Shown here: positions 39,218 to 48,821 of the stretch, one piece after another
Numbering within the stretch: position 1 is the stretch's first letter
Layout: each line of letters begins with the position of its first letter
Source of the DNA: Algoriphagus aestuariicola
GTDB taxonomy: Bacteria > Bacteroidota > Bacteroidia > Cytophagales > Cyclobacteriaceae
Reading direction: 5' to 3'
Assembly: GCF_017254835.1 (NCBI RefSeq)
Contig: NZ_JAFKCW010000001.1
Span: forward strand, 124,001 to 188,000
Length of the DNA stretch: 64,000 bases
Made by a program: the position numbers and the translations under genes
Notes under the pieces: model-generated
What the model was told of the DNA's origin: nothing
Seen by the model: the letters and a program-made list of their open reading frames with translations, nothing else
Database searches by the model: none

Positions 39218-42200
39218 CTATTGGATGATCGTGATCGCTTTGGTTTCAGATTGGGTTAGATTTTGTGCACGGGAAGTATACTTCACCACCACAGCGTATG
39301 TACCGTTGGGGACAAATTTTCCGTTGACTACGCCGTCCCAAGGGCAGAAAGGCTGCCGGGGCTCCAGGTTTTCATGTTCGCAATAGAAGATAAGTTCCCC
39401 CCAGCGGTTGAATATGAAAACTTCGATATCGTCGATGTAATCGTTGGCATAGAGGATGAATCCTCGGTTGGGATCATTGAGTACCACTCCGTTTGGATAG
39501 GAGATCAAAAGACGGCAATCTTCATTCACGACAAATGACGCAGAATATTCACACCCCAGGTTGTCAGATACCAGCAATTCATAATTGCCGGGTAGGGTAG
39601 GAGTGAAAATGGCATCCTGGGAGACCTCCACGCCGTCAAGTAGCCAGCTGTAGTTGTCGTAAATCCCCGGGGCAATGCTGGTTGTGACACCTTCGACCGC
39701 GCAGATTGTAAGTTCAGTAGGTACTACCGGAGGAACGATTGTCGATTTGGCCACCACTCCATTGGCGCGGCCAAGTTCGCAGCCATGGATACTTCTCAGC
39801 AATGCCTCGTAGGTGCCTTCCGCTGACACCTCGATGATAGGCAGGTCATCGTATTGGAATAGTCTCGTGCGAGTACCACCCGCCACACTATACCACTCGA
39901 TCTCTGCTACATCGGTGAGATCAGCGACGACTGTGATTGTCGTACTGGTCTGGTCCACGCAGAATGGCACGACATCCAAGCTTACCGTCACAGCCTCGGC
40001 GAGTGTTTCCGCGGTGAAGGGAATCTCCGTACTTGGACATAGTCCTCCGATAGCAGGCTGTACTTCAAGAGAATAATTCCCTTCCCGACTTGGTACGAAA
40101 GTTTGTCTTCGGCCGACAATCACCCCCAATTCGTCTTTCCAAAGGAATATCACATCGGCAGGGTCGGCATTGTTAAGGATCGCCTCATAGCGTATGCCTG
40201 TCTGGCAATCGACTATCGGCTCGGAGAGTTCGAAATCGATCGGCTGGGTGAGCGTGATCTGCATTTGGATCTCCCGGGGACAATCCACTCCGTTTGGATC
40301 TTCGCCTCTTACCGTATAGATACCGGATTGGGTGAAGGTAAATTCTCCGTTTGAATCGGGCGAGATTGTCGCGCCAGAGGAGCTTGTTGCGGTGTAGTTC
40401 AAGGGGTTTGGACCAACAGGGGCAAAGGTGAAGCTTTCGCAAGCTGTAACTTGAGTCGGAACGGAGAAAACCGTCTGGAATTTTTGGGCAATGGAATAGA
40501 GCGTAGGGTCAGGCACCGAGCAGCCCGAATTGTCGGCCACTTCTACGAGGTATTCTCCAAAAGGTACCTCGATGTCAAAAGTGGCCGAGGCTGGTAGTGG
40601 GCCGGTGAACACTTGGCCGTCACCTTGTCTGATCGCCTTGAAGGTCCCCACTTGTGGGGTGCCATTGTCAAAACTGATCGTGATTTTGCCTGGTTCGACT
40701 CCCGTCGGAGAGCAGGTTTCGTCCGTCGGGGTGGCGGAGAAGAAATATGGAGTGGGAGGGTTTTGGTTTTCTACGGTCACCGCCCCAGAGTAGAAGCAGC
40801 CGGTGGAGTTTTCCGCCTCTATTGCATAAACCCCCGGCAAAACCCCTGTGACCGGAATGACATCGCCTGCGTTGACATTGGAGAAAGTCAGGCTAAGTTC
40901 TGGAATCCGTACTTCAGACGCATCTGCGACCATTGCGATGTCAAAGGACCCATCGGCTGTGGCACAGTCCGTCGCGGGGCTGGTTTGTGTCGCAGTAAAT
41001 ACCGGGAGCTCGTTTACCAATAGATCGAGTTTTTTCTCGATGGTACAGCCTTCCAAGATTGGGTCTTCGGCTACGAAAATAATCTCATACTGCCCGGCTC
41101 CTGGAAGTGTGTTGACCCAAAGCTCCAACTCAAAAAACTCACCCAAGGCTACCCTTGTGCCACTGCCATTCAAGTCGTAAAACCATTCACCAGAAATGGG
41201 CGTGTTCGGAGCGAATGTGACTGAAATTTCCTCATAGCAGACCTCAGTGGCCGTCTGATCCATATCAAATTCGAATGCAGGGCCAACAAACACTTCTGCG
41301 GTGGCAGGACAAGTTTCGAACAACATTGCCTCGTCTTCGTCAAGCCCGCTTGGAAGTCGGAAGCTAACCTCCACGGTGTAGATGCTTTCCTCAGTCACCT
41401 CAATTGAGTTTGAATTCTCATCTCCAAATACCTGCCCGGCGGCATTGGTCCATCGGAAGTCATACAGCCCTTCCGCAGGATCATAGCCGTCGATGGCTGT
41501 CAGCGTGACTGGAGTGCCCGCGCAAAGTGTGATGTCGTCCGCAAGAGTCAAAGTCGGGGGCGCGACCACCTCGATTTCGCCTTCAGCGGTGTAGTAATCA
41601 GGGTCGCCGCATCGGTCCACGCGGAGCTCGATAGTGTATTTTCCAGGAGTGTTGAATATTTGATCCAAAGTTTGAAATTGATCTCCGGGCCCGCCGTAGT
41701 CTGCGCGGATGACCGTTCCGTCTTCATGGGTGATCGTCCAAAAATAGGAGTCAATGTCCGGCTCTCCCGCTCCTTCCAGCAAGGCACTAGCCCCCAACTC
41801 CGGATCCAAGCAAAGTCTTGGCGGAAAGGAAAGCGCAGGCTCGGGGATCGAACTTCCCGAATTTTGCACAAAAGAAGGCAAGCCTAGATTTGAGGTTCCC
41901 GGCATAGGTTCGACCGCATCCTGGTTGAAAGTGCTGGTGCCATTGCAGCCAGAGCCTACTTGTATCTGTCCGATGCGGTTGTCTCCGACTACTGCCACAT
42001 AGATCTGTCCGTCGGATGCGATTTGCAGTGCGCCGAGATTCAGCCCGGCCGTTCCACTAACTGCCTTTTTGGTGGAAAGAATACAGGCCTCCAGCTGGGG
42101 TCTCGTGGTTGCAGTGCCGAAGCAGGAGGGACAGACAGCCGCATCCGGATCGTCGTTGTCGACTGCCTTGATATTGAACTCTTCGACCCCGGGGCCACCG

Positions 42201-44734
42201 TTTCTGTAGGATACTAGTAGCCGATCCGAGCTTTCGGAGAATTCAAGCCCATAGATGTCCCCGTCGCAGCCTAGGTCTAGTCTGGCATACTCAGTGAGTT
42301 CACCGGTTTGCTGGTCAAATTCGAAGATTTCGGTCTTATTGCACCCGCCTTCGGAAATGGTCACGGCGAGCTTAGTTCCGTCTGGACTGAATTTCATCGC
42401 TCCTACTCCGGAATTAAATCCATGACTGCTTCCGACTGAGCTCATGACTGGCTGGCCTATGCCCTGCCCAGACACAGGATAGGCTCTGAAGGTATTGTTT
42501 CCCAATTCATGATACATCACCCAGGTGGTATCGCCGCTCGAAAATGCCGCAGAGTGCTCTGTGGACGGGCTGAAGAGAAAATTGTTTTTCGTGACCACGT
42601 TCCCTACACCCGTTGGGTTTTCAGACTTGATATCCACCATTGAAAAGCTGACGCTGTTTGTGCCGCCAGCGGTTGCCTGGGTGGTGAAAAGGTAAAACAA
42701 GGTGGGTTGCTGCGGTACACCCACAGCAATGACGGATTGGCTGGAAGTATTGTCTCCCCCTATACTGTCTCCGTTTGCCATGAGATCTCCGTTGAGATCC
42801 CAGACTTTTTGGCCATCGGTAAAGAAAAGCACCTGACCCGCCTGATCAGAAATAGTAGTCGTACCGGCAGGGATGTTCTGAGGGTGTCTTTCCGCAATCG
42901 GTCTAGGAGTCGGAGCTGTGGAATCGTTTGGATCCGGGTTAAAGTCCAGTCCCGCTCCATCTCCGAAATACCAGATGTTGTTCGTTTGATCAGGAAGATC
43001 CCAGATTTTTACCCTGATCTCAGCGTAGGCATAGCACTCGGAACCCGGTTCCCGAACCAGCACCCAATAGAGACCCGGCAAACAAACCTCATTGGCCTCT
43101 TTGCCAATCCATCCCCGGTCCCGCTTGTTAGACCAGAAATACTCGTAAGTGTCCCCGCCACCGCCAGGCGCTTCCCCACCTTGATCTCCTTCCGCCGCCT
43201 GGGCTTGAAGAAGCGGATCAAGGTCAATGCAGCTCAAACAGAGCGTGGTGTCCGAAGGCGAAAAGTTTGCTTCTAGATTATTTTCAGTGAGAGGGATTGT
43301 CTTGTTGACATCTTGGGTGCTTCCATCGGCGAACTCTACCGTCAAAGTCACAGAAACGCTGGTGCCCTGGGCTGCGTCCTGGGGAATCAGGAAATGTTCC
43401 TGGGTATAGTCGGCTGGAAGCGGATTGCCGTCCGAGTCCGTCAGCGGTGGGGTAAATTCCCAATTGAAGGAAACCGGTTGGTAATTTTCAGGTGTGATCA
43501 CACTTGTCAGCTGAACGGGATTGTTGGAGCAGGGAGCTTCTGGATCCCAGGTAAAATCAACAGTGGGAGTGATGTCTGCATTGGGAGCGAAAACAGGAAA
43601 GACGCGCCCGCAAAAGTCTGTTCCGGCAAAAGGATCTTCCTCCAAAGTCACAAGGGAAAGATCTATTTCGTCTGGATTGTTTACCCTGCCGATGAGTTGG
43701 GGCCCGCCCGCAACTTCCTCATAGATGTAGTATAACTGTCCGTCAGGCCCTGCTTTGACATCATAGATTTGGTTGAGCCCAGGAGTGAGTGGGATTTCTT
43801 CGGGGGTGGCGCTCAGGTCACTTGCCGGTACGCGAAAAAGCTGATTTCCCCTGGAAAAATAAATGAACGAATCATCTGCCGAGTAGTCCGCACCCCCGAT
43901 ATCGGCCGGTCCGCCTGATTCCGTGATTGGCGTAGGACTGCCAAAGCTCCCGCTGCTGCTGTCAAAAGGGATGACAAGAATATCATCTCCTGCATTCTCC
44001 GAAATAACAATCAGCTGGTTGTTTTCCTCATCAAATACGATGGCTTTGGGAGTAAAGGGGATGCCCTCTGTATCAGTCTGCGTGAAATCCCCCTGAGTGG
44101 ATCCCAGTTGGTTTGCCACTAGATTGCCTCCATTGAAGCTGATCAGATAGGAAGATGAGGATGGCGTTTTTACGACCAGCAGTGCCCCGCTTCCGGGTCC
44201 TATCACTTGGTCTTTGACTATGACCTCGCCCAAGGGTCTCTCGTTTCCAGTAGCTTGGCCGGGAGCATTCATGTCGACGACAGCGTACTGAAGTTGGCCG
44301 CTAGGGGAAAGATAGAAAATATAAAAAAGCTTGCTTCCGTCGGGGTCGTATTCCAAAAAGCCCGTTGCTACTTTCTGTCTTCCGTCGATGTCTCCATTAA
44401 GGCCAGGGGCGCTTCCTTGAAGGGGATTGGAGCCATAGTCATAGACCAGCACGCCGTTGGTTGTGAAAAGCGGCTGACCGGTAATCGGGTCTATCGCAAG
44501 GGCATTGTTATTGGCTCCGATGATGACCGAACCCGGTAAGGTCTGGACATTTGCCGTACCGCCTTTTCCAAAGGACAGGTAGCTGTTTTCCGAGCTTGCG
44601 CTGCAGTATCCAAAAATCCATTCGTTTTCATTAAAGCTTTGGGAGTGCCCCAAACCACTTGTTCCTAAAAAGATCAGGGAAATGAAACTTGTAAAAATTA
44701 AAATGAACCTTATGGAAATAGGGCTGCTTTTCAT
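39218..44734 (-). CDS. Very large PKD-type surface protein with type IX (type B) sorting domain
   Basis: 1,838 residues from ATG 44734 (MKSSPISIRFILIFTSFISL, signal peptide); ATG 44764 adds ten residues. Architecture: two beta-propeller-like blocks (about 30-380, starting NEWIFGYCSASSENSYLSFG; and about 590-990, starting NNIWYFGDGAGLDFNPD with ISDQAGQVLFFTDGQKVWDL), a PKD domain between and after them (EFADGSTQDVNKTIPL; GKYTIELRVDRCG), further Ig-like repeats, and a C-terminal CHU_C sorting domain (ISYPNGVVLNDPNRGFIL, VFIFNRWGELIFYCEHEN, WDGVVNGKFVPNGTYAVVVK). It is predicted to be exported by the type IX system and retained at the surface. The C-terminal half is paralogous to the 909-residue protein. 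Confidence 0.9.
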   Translation of the reverse strand: MKSSPISIRFILIFTSFISLIFLGTSGLGHSQSFNENEWIFGYCSASSENSYLSFGKGGTANVQTLPGSVIIGANNNALAIDPITGQPLFTTNGVLVYDYGSNPLQGSAPGLNGDIDGRQKVATGFLEYDPDGSKLFYIFYLSPSGQLQYAVVDMNAPGQATGNERPLGEVIVKDQVIGPGSGALLVVKTPSSSSYLISFNGGNLVANQLGSTQGDFTQTDTEGIPFTPKAIVFDEENNQLIVISENAGDDILVIPFDSSSGSFGSPTPITESGGPADIGGADYSADDSFIYFSRGNQLFRVPASDLSATPEEIPLTPGLNQIYDVKAGPDGQLYYIYEEVAGGPQLIGRVNNPDEIDLSLVTLEEDPFAGTDFCGRVFPVFAPNADITPTVDFTWDPEAPCSNNPVQLTSVITPENYQPVSFNWEFTPPLTDSDGNPLPADYTQEHFLIPQDAAQGTSVSVTLTVEFADGSTQDVNKTIPLTENNLEANFSPSDTTLCLSCIDLDPLLQAQAAEGDQGGEAPGGGGDTYEYFWSNKRDRGWIGKEANEVCLPGLYWVLVREPGSECYAYAEIRVKIWDLPDQTNNIWYFGDGAGLDFNPDPNDSTAPTPRPIAERHPQNIPAGTTTISDQAGQVLFFTDGQKVWDLNGDLMANGDSIGGDNTSSQSVIAVGVPQQPTLFYLFTTQATAGGTNSVSFSMVDIKSENPTGVGNVVTKNNFLFSPSTEHSAAFSSGDTTWVMYHELGNNTFRAYPVSGQGIGQPVMSSVGSSHGFNSGVGAMKFSPDGTKLAVTISEGGCNKTEIFEFDQQTGELTEYARLDLGCDGDIYGLEFSESSDRLLVSYRNGGPGVEEFNIKAVDNDDPDAAVCPSCFGTATTRPQLEACILSTKKAVSGTAGLNLGALQIASDGQIYVAVVGDNRIGQIQVGSGCNGTSTFNQDAVEPMPGTSNLGLPSFVQNSGSSIPEPALSFPPRLCLDPELGASALLEGAGEPDIDSYFWTITHEDGTVIRADYGGPGDQFQTLDQIFNTPGKYTIELRVDRCGDPDYYTAEGEIEVVAPPTLTLADDITLCAGTPVTLTAIDGYDPAEGLYDFRWTNAAGQVFGDENSNSIEVTEESIYTVEVSFRLPSGLDEDEAMLFETCPATAEVFVGPAFEFDMDQTATEVCYEEISVTFAPNTPISGEWFYDLNGSGTRVALGEFFELELWVNTLPGAGQYEIIFVAEDPILEGCTIEKKLDLLVNELPVFTATQTSPATDCATADGSFDIAMVADASEVRIPELSLTFSNVNAGDVIPVTGVLPGVYAIEAENSTGCFYSGAVTVENQNPPTPYFFSATPTDETCSPTGVEPGKITISFDNGTPQVGTFKAIRQGDGQVFTGPLPASATFDIEVPFGEYLVEVADNSGCSVPDPTLYSIAQKFQTVFSVPTQVTACESFTFAPVGPNPLNYTATSSSGATISPDSNGEFTFTQSGIYTVRGEDPNGVDCPREIQMQITLTQPIDFELSEPIVDCQTGIRYEAILNNADPADVIFLWKDELGVIVGRRQTFVPSREGNYSLEVQPAIGGLCPSTEIPFTAETLAEAVTVSLDVVPFCVDQTSTTITVVADLTDVAEIEWYSVAGGTRTRLFQYDDLPIIEVSAEGTYEALLRSIHGCELGRANGVVAKSTIVPPVVPTELTICAVEGVTTSIAPGIYDNYSWLLDGVEVSQDAIFTPTLPGNYELLVSDNLGCEYSASFVVNEDCRLLISYPNGVVLNDPNRGFILYANDYIDDIEVFIFNRWGELIFYCEHENLEPRQPFCPWDGVVNGKFVPNGTYAVVVKYTSRAQNLTQSETKAITIIQ

Positions 44735-44817
44735 ATTTTTCGAACTGCTTACTAAAACAACCAATTGGGCTGGATCGTTTAGAAGCTAACTGAATACTCA
44801 AATAAACGAACAATTCC

Positions 44818-45864
44818 TTGTTACGGTCTCTGCTAAGTATGGTTTTTTTTACAGGGTTTTGTCTTGCTATGACCTCACCTGCCCTGGCCCAAGACCCACA
44901 ATATAGCCAGTATTATGCGGCTCCACTTTATTTGAATCCGGCTATGGCTGGAGGAGAGCTTACCGGTCGGGTGGGCTTCAACTACCGAAACCAATGGCCG
45001 TCGATTGATGCCCAGTTTACCACCTTTTCAGCCTATTACGATACCTATCTCCCCGACTATAACAGTGGCATCGGAGTCCATGTAATGCAGGATACCGAAG
45101 GCGCGGCCAAGCTGCGTTCCACTTCCATTTCGGCCATTTATTCCTATGAATTGAAACTCGGGGACAATACCTACTTCCGTCCCGGATTTCAGGCAAGCTA
45201 TATACGCAGAGAAATAGGGTTTTATGAAAATCTCGTTTTTGCAAATCAGATTAACCCGAACGATCCCTTTGGTCCGACTTTGCCGGGGACAGATATACCC
45301 GGCTTGGGAGATCCTATCGGGATGCTTTCCCTTTCCGTAGGGGGGCTTTTCTTTACCGAGAATTTATGGGCTGGCGTTTCTGCCCACCATGTAAATGAGC
45401 CCAATCAGTCCTTTATCGATGGGGTAAGCCCTTTACCCATGAAGCTTTCCTTTCATGCAGGGTACAGGATTGCACTTCCCGAGGGGGGCATGCGTGGCGA
45501 TTTTACCCACATACGTAAGCAGCGTTCGCTCACTCCAACTGTCAACTACAAGCGGCAAGGGCCGTTTGAACAGCTGGACGTGGGGGCATATTTTTCCATT
45601 GAACCTATCGTTTTCGGACTTTGGTATAGAGGCTTGCCATACAAGCCGGTAGAGCAGCAGAGCAACCGCGACGCCATCGTGATGATGTTTGGCGTCAACC
45701 TGCTGAGTGGATTGAATATCGGCTACAGCTTTGACTACACTGTTTCCCAATTGGGGATTCAGTCTGGCGGTGCGCACGAGTTGAGCCTATCCTGGACGCT
45801 GCCCAACCAATATCAGGGAAAGCCTTCCCGCAGGGACACCATATTGCCTTGTCCAAAATTCTAA
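44818..45864 (+). CDS. PorP/SprF family type IX secretion outer-membrane protein
   Basis: 348 residues. The start is probably TTG at 44818 (read as MLRSLLSMVFFTGFCLAM), because a stop lies 15 nt upstream and the first in-frame ATG (44839) would remove the positive charge of the signal peptide. The family hallmark follows cleavage: QDPQYSQYYAAPLYLNPAMAG, then a 14-ish-stranded barrel ending in SFDYTVSQLGIQSGGAHELS. PorP/SprF proteins bind type B sorting domains of particular cargo and are usually encoded beside it; here the gene is divergent from the large cargo gene, 83 bp away. It probably serves that cargo. Confidence 0.93.
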   Translation: MLRSLLSMVFFTGFCLAMTSPALAQDPQYSQYYAAPLYLNPAMAGGELTGRVGFNYRNQWPSIDAQFTTFSAYYDTYLPDYNSGIGVHVMQDTEGAAKLRSTSISAIYSYELKLGDNTYFRPGFQASYIRREIGFYENLVFANQINPNDPFGPTLPGTDIPGLGDPIGMLSLSVGGLFFTENLWAGVSAHHVNEPNQSFIDGVSPLPMKLSFHAGYRIALPEGGMRGDFTHIRKQRSLTPTVNYKRQGPFEQLDVGAYFSIEPIVFGLWYRGLPYKPVEQQSNRDAIVMMFGVNLLSGLNIGYSFDYTVSQLGIQSGGAHELSLSWTLPNQYQGKPSRRDTILPCPKF

Positions 45865-45871
45865 GCGTACA

Positions 45872-47104
45872 ATGAATCCAGAATCGCTGAAATTCCTCTT
45901 GCTGGGAGTGGTAGTCTTTGGTTTTCTGCTGGACAAAGGCCTCAGTTATCTCAACGTGAAGCGGCCTGTTCCCCCTATCCCAAAGACGCTGGAAGGACAC
46001 CTCGATAGGGAAAAGCTGAAAGAGGCAAAGGCTTATCAGAAGGAGATCTACCGTTTTGGACTGCTTTCCGGTTTGATTTCGTTTGTTCTAAGTGTTCTCC
46101 TGATCTGGAACGGCTGGTTTGGATCAATCGACCTTTGGGTGGGGACCTTGGTTGAAAATCCAATTCTCCATTCCTTGGGTTTTTTCGGGGTGATTTTCCT
46201 TGGTTCGGATATCATCAGCTTGCCTTTCGACTACTATTCGACCTTCGTGATCGAGGAAAAATACGGCTTCAACAAGACCATTATTGCTACCTTTTTCAAA
46301 GACAAACTCAAAGGCTATGCACTGGCCATCTTGATCGGAGGTGCTTTGCTAGGCTTGTTTCTCTGGCTGATTCAGTGGATGGGAAAGGACTTTTGGTGGG
46401 TGTTTTGGATTGTGGCGGCGCTGTTTATGGTCCTGGTCAATCTCTTCTATACCAGCTGGATTTTGCCCCTTTTCAACAAACTGACTCCACTCGAGGAAGG
46501 AGATTTGAAGCGGAAAATCGTCTCCTATACCGAATCTGTGGCTTTTCCCTTGGAAAATATTTTCGTGCTGGATGGCAGTAAGCGCTCTTCCAAAGCCAAT
46601 GCCTTTTTCTCCGGTTTTGGCAAACGGAAGAAAGTCGTCCTCTACGACACCTTGATCGAACAGCATTCCGAAGACGAGCTAGTTGCTGTGTTGGCCCACG
46701 AGGTGGGTCATTTCAAAAAGAAACATATTTTGCTGGGTTTGATGATCTCCGTCGTACAAACTGGAATCATCCTTTTCCTGCTTGCCCAGTTTGTTTTCAG
46801 CGAAAATCTGAGTTTTGCCTTGGGTGGGAGTGCTTGGTCGGTACAGTTGAACCTGATCGCTTTTGGAATGCTCTTTTCTCCCATCTCCACCTTGCTGGCG
46901 ATCGCGATGAACTCGCTGAGCAGGAAAAACGAATTTGAGGCAGATGCCTATGCGAAAACCACCTTTTCTGGACCGCCTTTGGCAAATGCGCTGAAGACCC
47001 TCTCAGTCAAAACCCTCAGCAATATCAATCCCCATCCTTGGTATGTTTTTGTAAACTATTCCCATCCTCCACTACTCCAGCGATTGGAGAAGCTGGAGAA
47101 ATGA
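45872..47104 (+). CDS. M48 family zinc metalloprotease (Ste24/CAAX protease-like)
   Basis: 410 residues with several membrane helices and the Ste24 layout. Zinc motif HEVGH in ELVAVLAHEVGHFKKKH, third ligand Glu in EFEADAYAKT, and SKRSSKANAFFSGFGKRKKVVLYDTLI is a recognisable family stretch (shortened here by its outline: S-K-A-N-A-F-F-S-G). It is an integral inner-membrane protease; bacterial members take part in membrane-protein or lipoprotein quality control. It lies 7 bp after the porP/sprF gene and ends before a strong bidirectional terminator. Confidence 0.92.
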   Translation: MNPESLKFLLLGVVVFGFLLDKGLSYLNVKRPVPPIPKTLEGHLDREKLKEAKAYQKEIYRFGLLSGLISFVLSVLLIWNGWFGSIDLWVGTLVENPILHSLGFFGVIFLGSDIISLPFDYYSTFVIEEKYGFNKTIIATFFKDKLKGYALAILIGGALLGLFLWLIQWMGKDFWWVFWIVAALFMVLVNLFYTSWILPLFNKLTPLEEGDLKRKIVSYTESVAFPLENIFVLDGSKRSSKANAFFSGFGKRKKVVLYDTLIEQHSEDELVAVLAHEVGHFKKKHILLGLMISVVQTGIILFLLAQFVFSENLSFALGGSAWSVQLNLIAFGMLFSPISTLLAIAMNSLSRKNEFEADAYAKTTFSGPPLANALKTLSVKTLSNINPHPWYVFVNYSHPPLLQRLEKLEK

Positions 47105-47111
47105 AATTGAC

Positions 47112-47155
47112 AGAAAGCAAGAAGCCGCTGAATTTTCAGCGGCTTCTTGCTTTCT
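47112..47155. terminator. Bidirectional terminator, perfect 21-bp inverted repeat
   Basis: 47112-47132 and 47135-47155 are perfect reverse complements (core GAAGCCGCTGAA / TTCAGCGGCTTC) with a 2-nt spacer. It lies 7 bp after the M48 gene stop and 25 bp from the stop of the convergent oxidoreductase, so it should end transcription from both sides. Confidence 0.85.
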
Positions 47156-47180
47156 ATAGACTTGTGTTGATGCCCTGATT

Positions 47181-48605
47181 CTAAACCTTGTAGAAATCTT
47201 CCCAACCTTTTCTCGGAGGCATGCCTGCGAGGATCTGATTGGCCATAGGGTTGTTGGTGATCTGACGGGTCTCCCGGTCAAACTCCAGCTTCAGTCCGCT
47301 CCATTGCGCCAGCACGCCCAAGCAGAAGACTTGGCTTAGCGGGCCTGCAATCTCGAATGGAGAGCGGGTTTTTTCCTCGCCTTTTGCCGCTTTTAGGAAG
47401 TTGGCGAAGTGGTTGGAAGGACTCGCCGGAACCTCCGGAAGTTTTGACTTCCATTCTTCCGCTTTGGCTCCGCCAATGATGGAGAGCGTGCTGCCGTGTG
47501 ATCCGCCTTTGAAAATCAAGTCTTTGCTATAAATGATCTTGCCAGGATTGAGCTTTGCAGGTTGCATTTGTCCATTGCTTGGCGGCGGGATGTTAGGGTC
47601 GAGTTCAGAGACACCATAGCCCTCCGGTACAGCGGGGATGTTGTCCAGGCCATCCTGCCATGTGATGGTCAGTGGCGGCATGCTTCCTCTTTCCGGGAAT
47701 TTGAATTCCAGGGTAGTAGACATCGGGAAAAAGAAAGGATTGTGGCCCGACAGCTTGGTTGGGTTGACCTCGTAAGGTAATCCCAGCTCCAGAAACTCAT
47801 GTGCGGTGTCGATAATGTGTGCGCCCCAATCTCCCAAGGCACCCATCCCGAAGTCATACCAGCATCTCCACTGTCCGTTGTGGTAGTCCTTGTTAAAGGC
47901 ATGGGGCTCGGCCTGCGCGGTCCATACATCCCAATCCAAGGTGGAAGGAATGGGCTCAGCCGCAGGGTAGGAGCTGATCTTTGGATCCCAATCATGCCAG
48001 CGTCTGCGGCTGTTCATGTGGGCGGTGATGGCCGTCACGTCTTTGATCACTCCGGCGTCCTTCCAGGTTTTAAACTGGAAATAGTTGCCTTCGGAGTGTC
48101 CTTGGTTTCCCATCTGGGTCGCCAGCTTGGGATATTTTTTTGCGGCGGCTATCATGAGATCGACTTCCCGGAAAGTACGCGCCATCGGCTTCTCCACATA
48201 GACGTGCTTGCCCTCGGCGAGCGCCATCATCGTGACTGGAAAGTGGGAAAAATCCGGCGTAGCGATACTGATCGCGTCAAACTCATTGCCTATCTGATCA
48301 AACATCTTGCGGAAATCCTGAAACTTCTTGGCCTGAGGAAACATGTTCATCACGTCCAAGGTCTGTTTGGCCCCCATGTCCACGTCGCAAAGCGCGACGA
48401 CATTGCAGAGACCGGTCTTATGGAGTTCTTTGATGATCTCTGCTCCGCGGTTTCCGATGCCGACGCAGGCAAGGTTGACTTTGTCTGAAGGTGCGACATA
48501 GCCCATGGATTTGCCAAGGACCGAAGGGGAGATCACCGTGAGCCCCGAAAGTCCCAAAGCCGCTGTGGCTCCGGTTTTCAAAAAGCTTCTTCGATTGCTA
48601 TTCAT
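47181..48605 (-). CDS. Gfo/Idh/MocA family oxidoreductase with Tat signal
   Basis: 474 residues from ATG 48605, opening MNSNRRSFLKTGATAALGL, a twin-arginine signal (RRSFLK); the longer frame from 48659 places 18 residues before it. The Rossmann nucleotide site is VNLACVGIGNRGAEIIKEL and the family EKP motif appears in VYVEKPMART. The C-terminal half is the alpha/beta substrate domain (CWYDFGMGALGDWGAHIIDT). Such exported dehydrogenases, common in Bacteroidota and Planctomycetota, act on sugars or glycosides in the periplasm with tightly bound NAD(P). Substrate is unknown. Nearby ThuA and TIM-barrel isomerase genes suggest a shared sugar route. Confidence 0.9.
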   Translation of the reverse strand: MNSNRRSFLKTGATAALGLSGLTVISPSVLGKSMGYVAPSDKVNLACVGIGNRGAEIIKELHKTGLCNVVALCDVDMGAKQTLDVMNMFPQAKKFQDFRKMFDQIGNEFDAISIATPDFSHFPVTMMALAEGKHVYVEKPMARTFREVDLMIAAAKKYPKLATQMGNQGHSEGNYFQFKTWKDAGVIKDVTAITAHMNSRRRWHDWDPKISSYPAAEPIPSTLDWDVWTAQAEPHAFNKDYHNGQWRCWYDFGMGALGDWGAHIIDTAHEFLELGLPYEVNPTKLSGHNPFFFPMSTTLEFKFPERGSMPPLTITWQDGLDNIPAVPEGYGVSELDPNIPPPSNGQMQPAKLNPGKIIYSKDLIFKGGSHGSTLSIIGGAKAEEWKSKLPEVPASPSNHFANFLKAAKGEEKTRSPFEIAGPLSQVFCLGVLAQWSGLKLEFDRETRQITNNPMANQILAGMPPRKGWEDFYKV

Positions 48606-48821
48606 TGATGGGTTATTTTGGATGGACGAAACTCGGGCCGCATGCCCTAGGCACTTCAATTGAAGTATCCACTGTCAAGGTAATTTTCTTTTTTTCCAAA
48701 CTAGGTAGAACGCTCCTTAAAATCAACGCAATCGTTATCGGTGGGGTATTTTTTTGGATAGCAGGATTCAACGCCGCCAAACTTTTTCTATCTTTTTCCC
48801 TCCCAAAAAAACCTAATCCAA

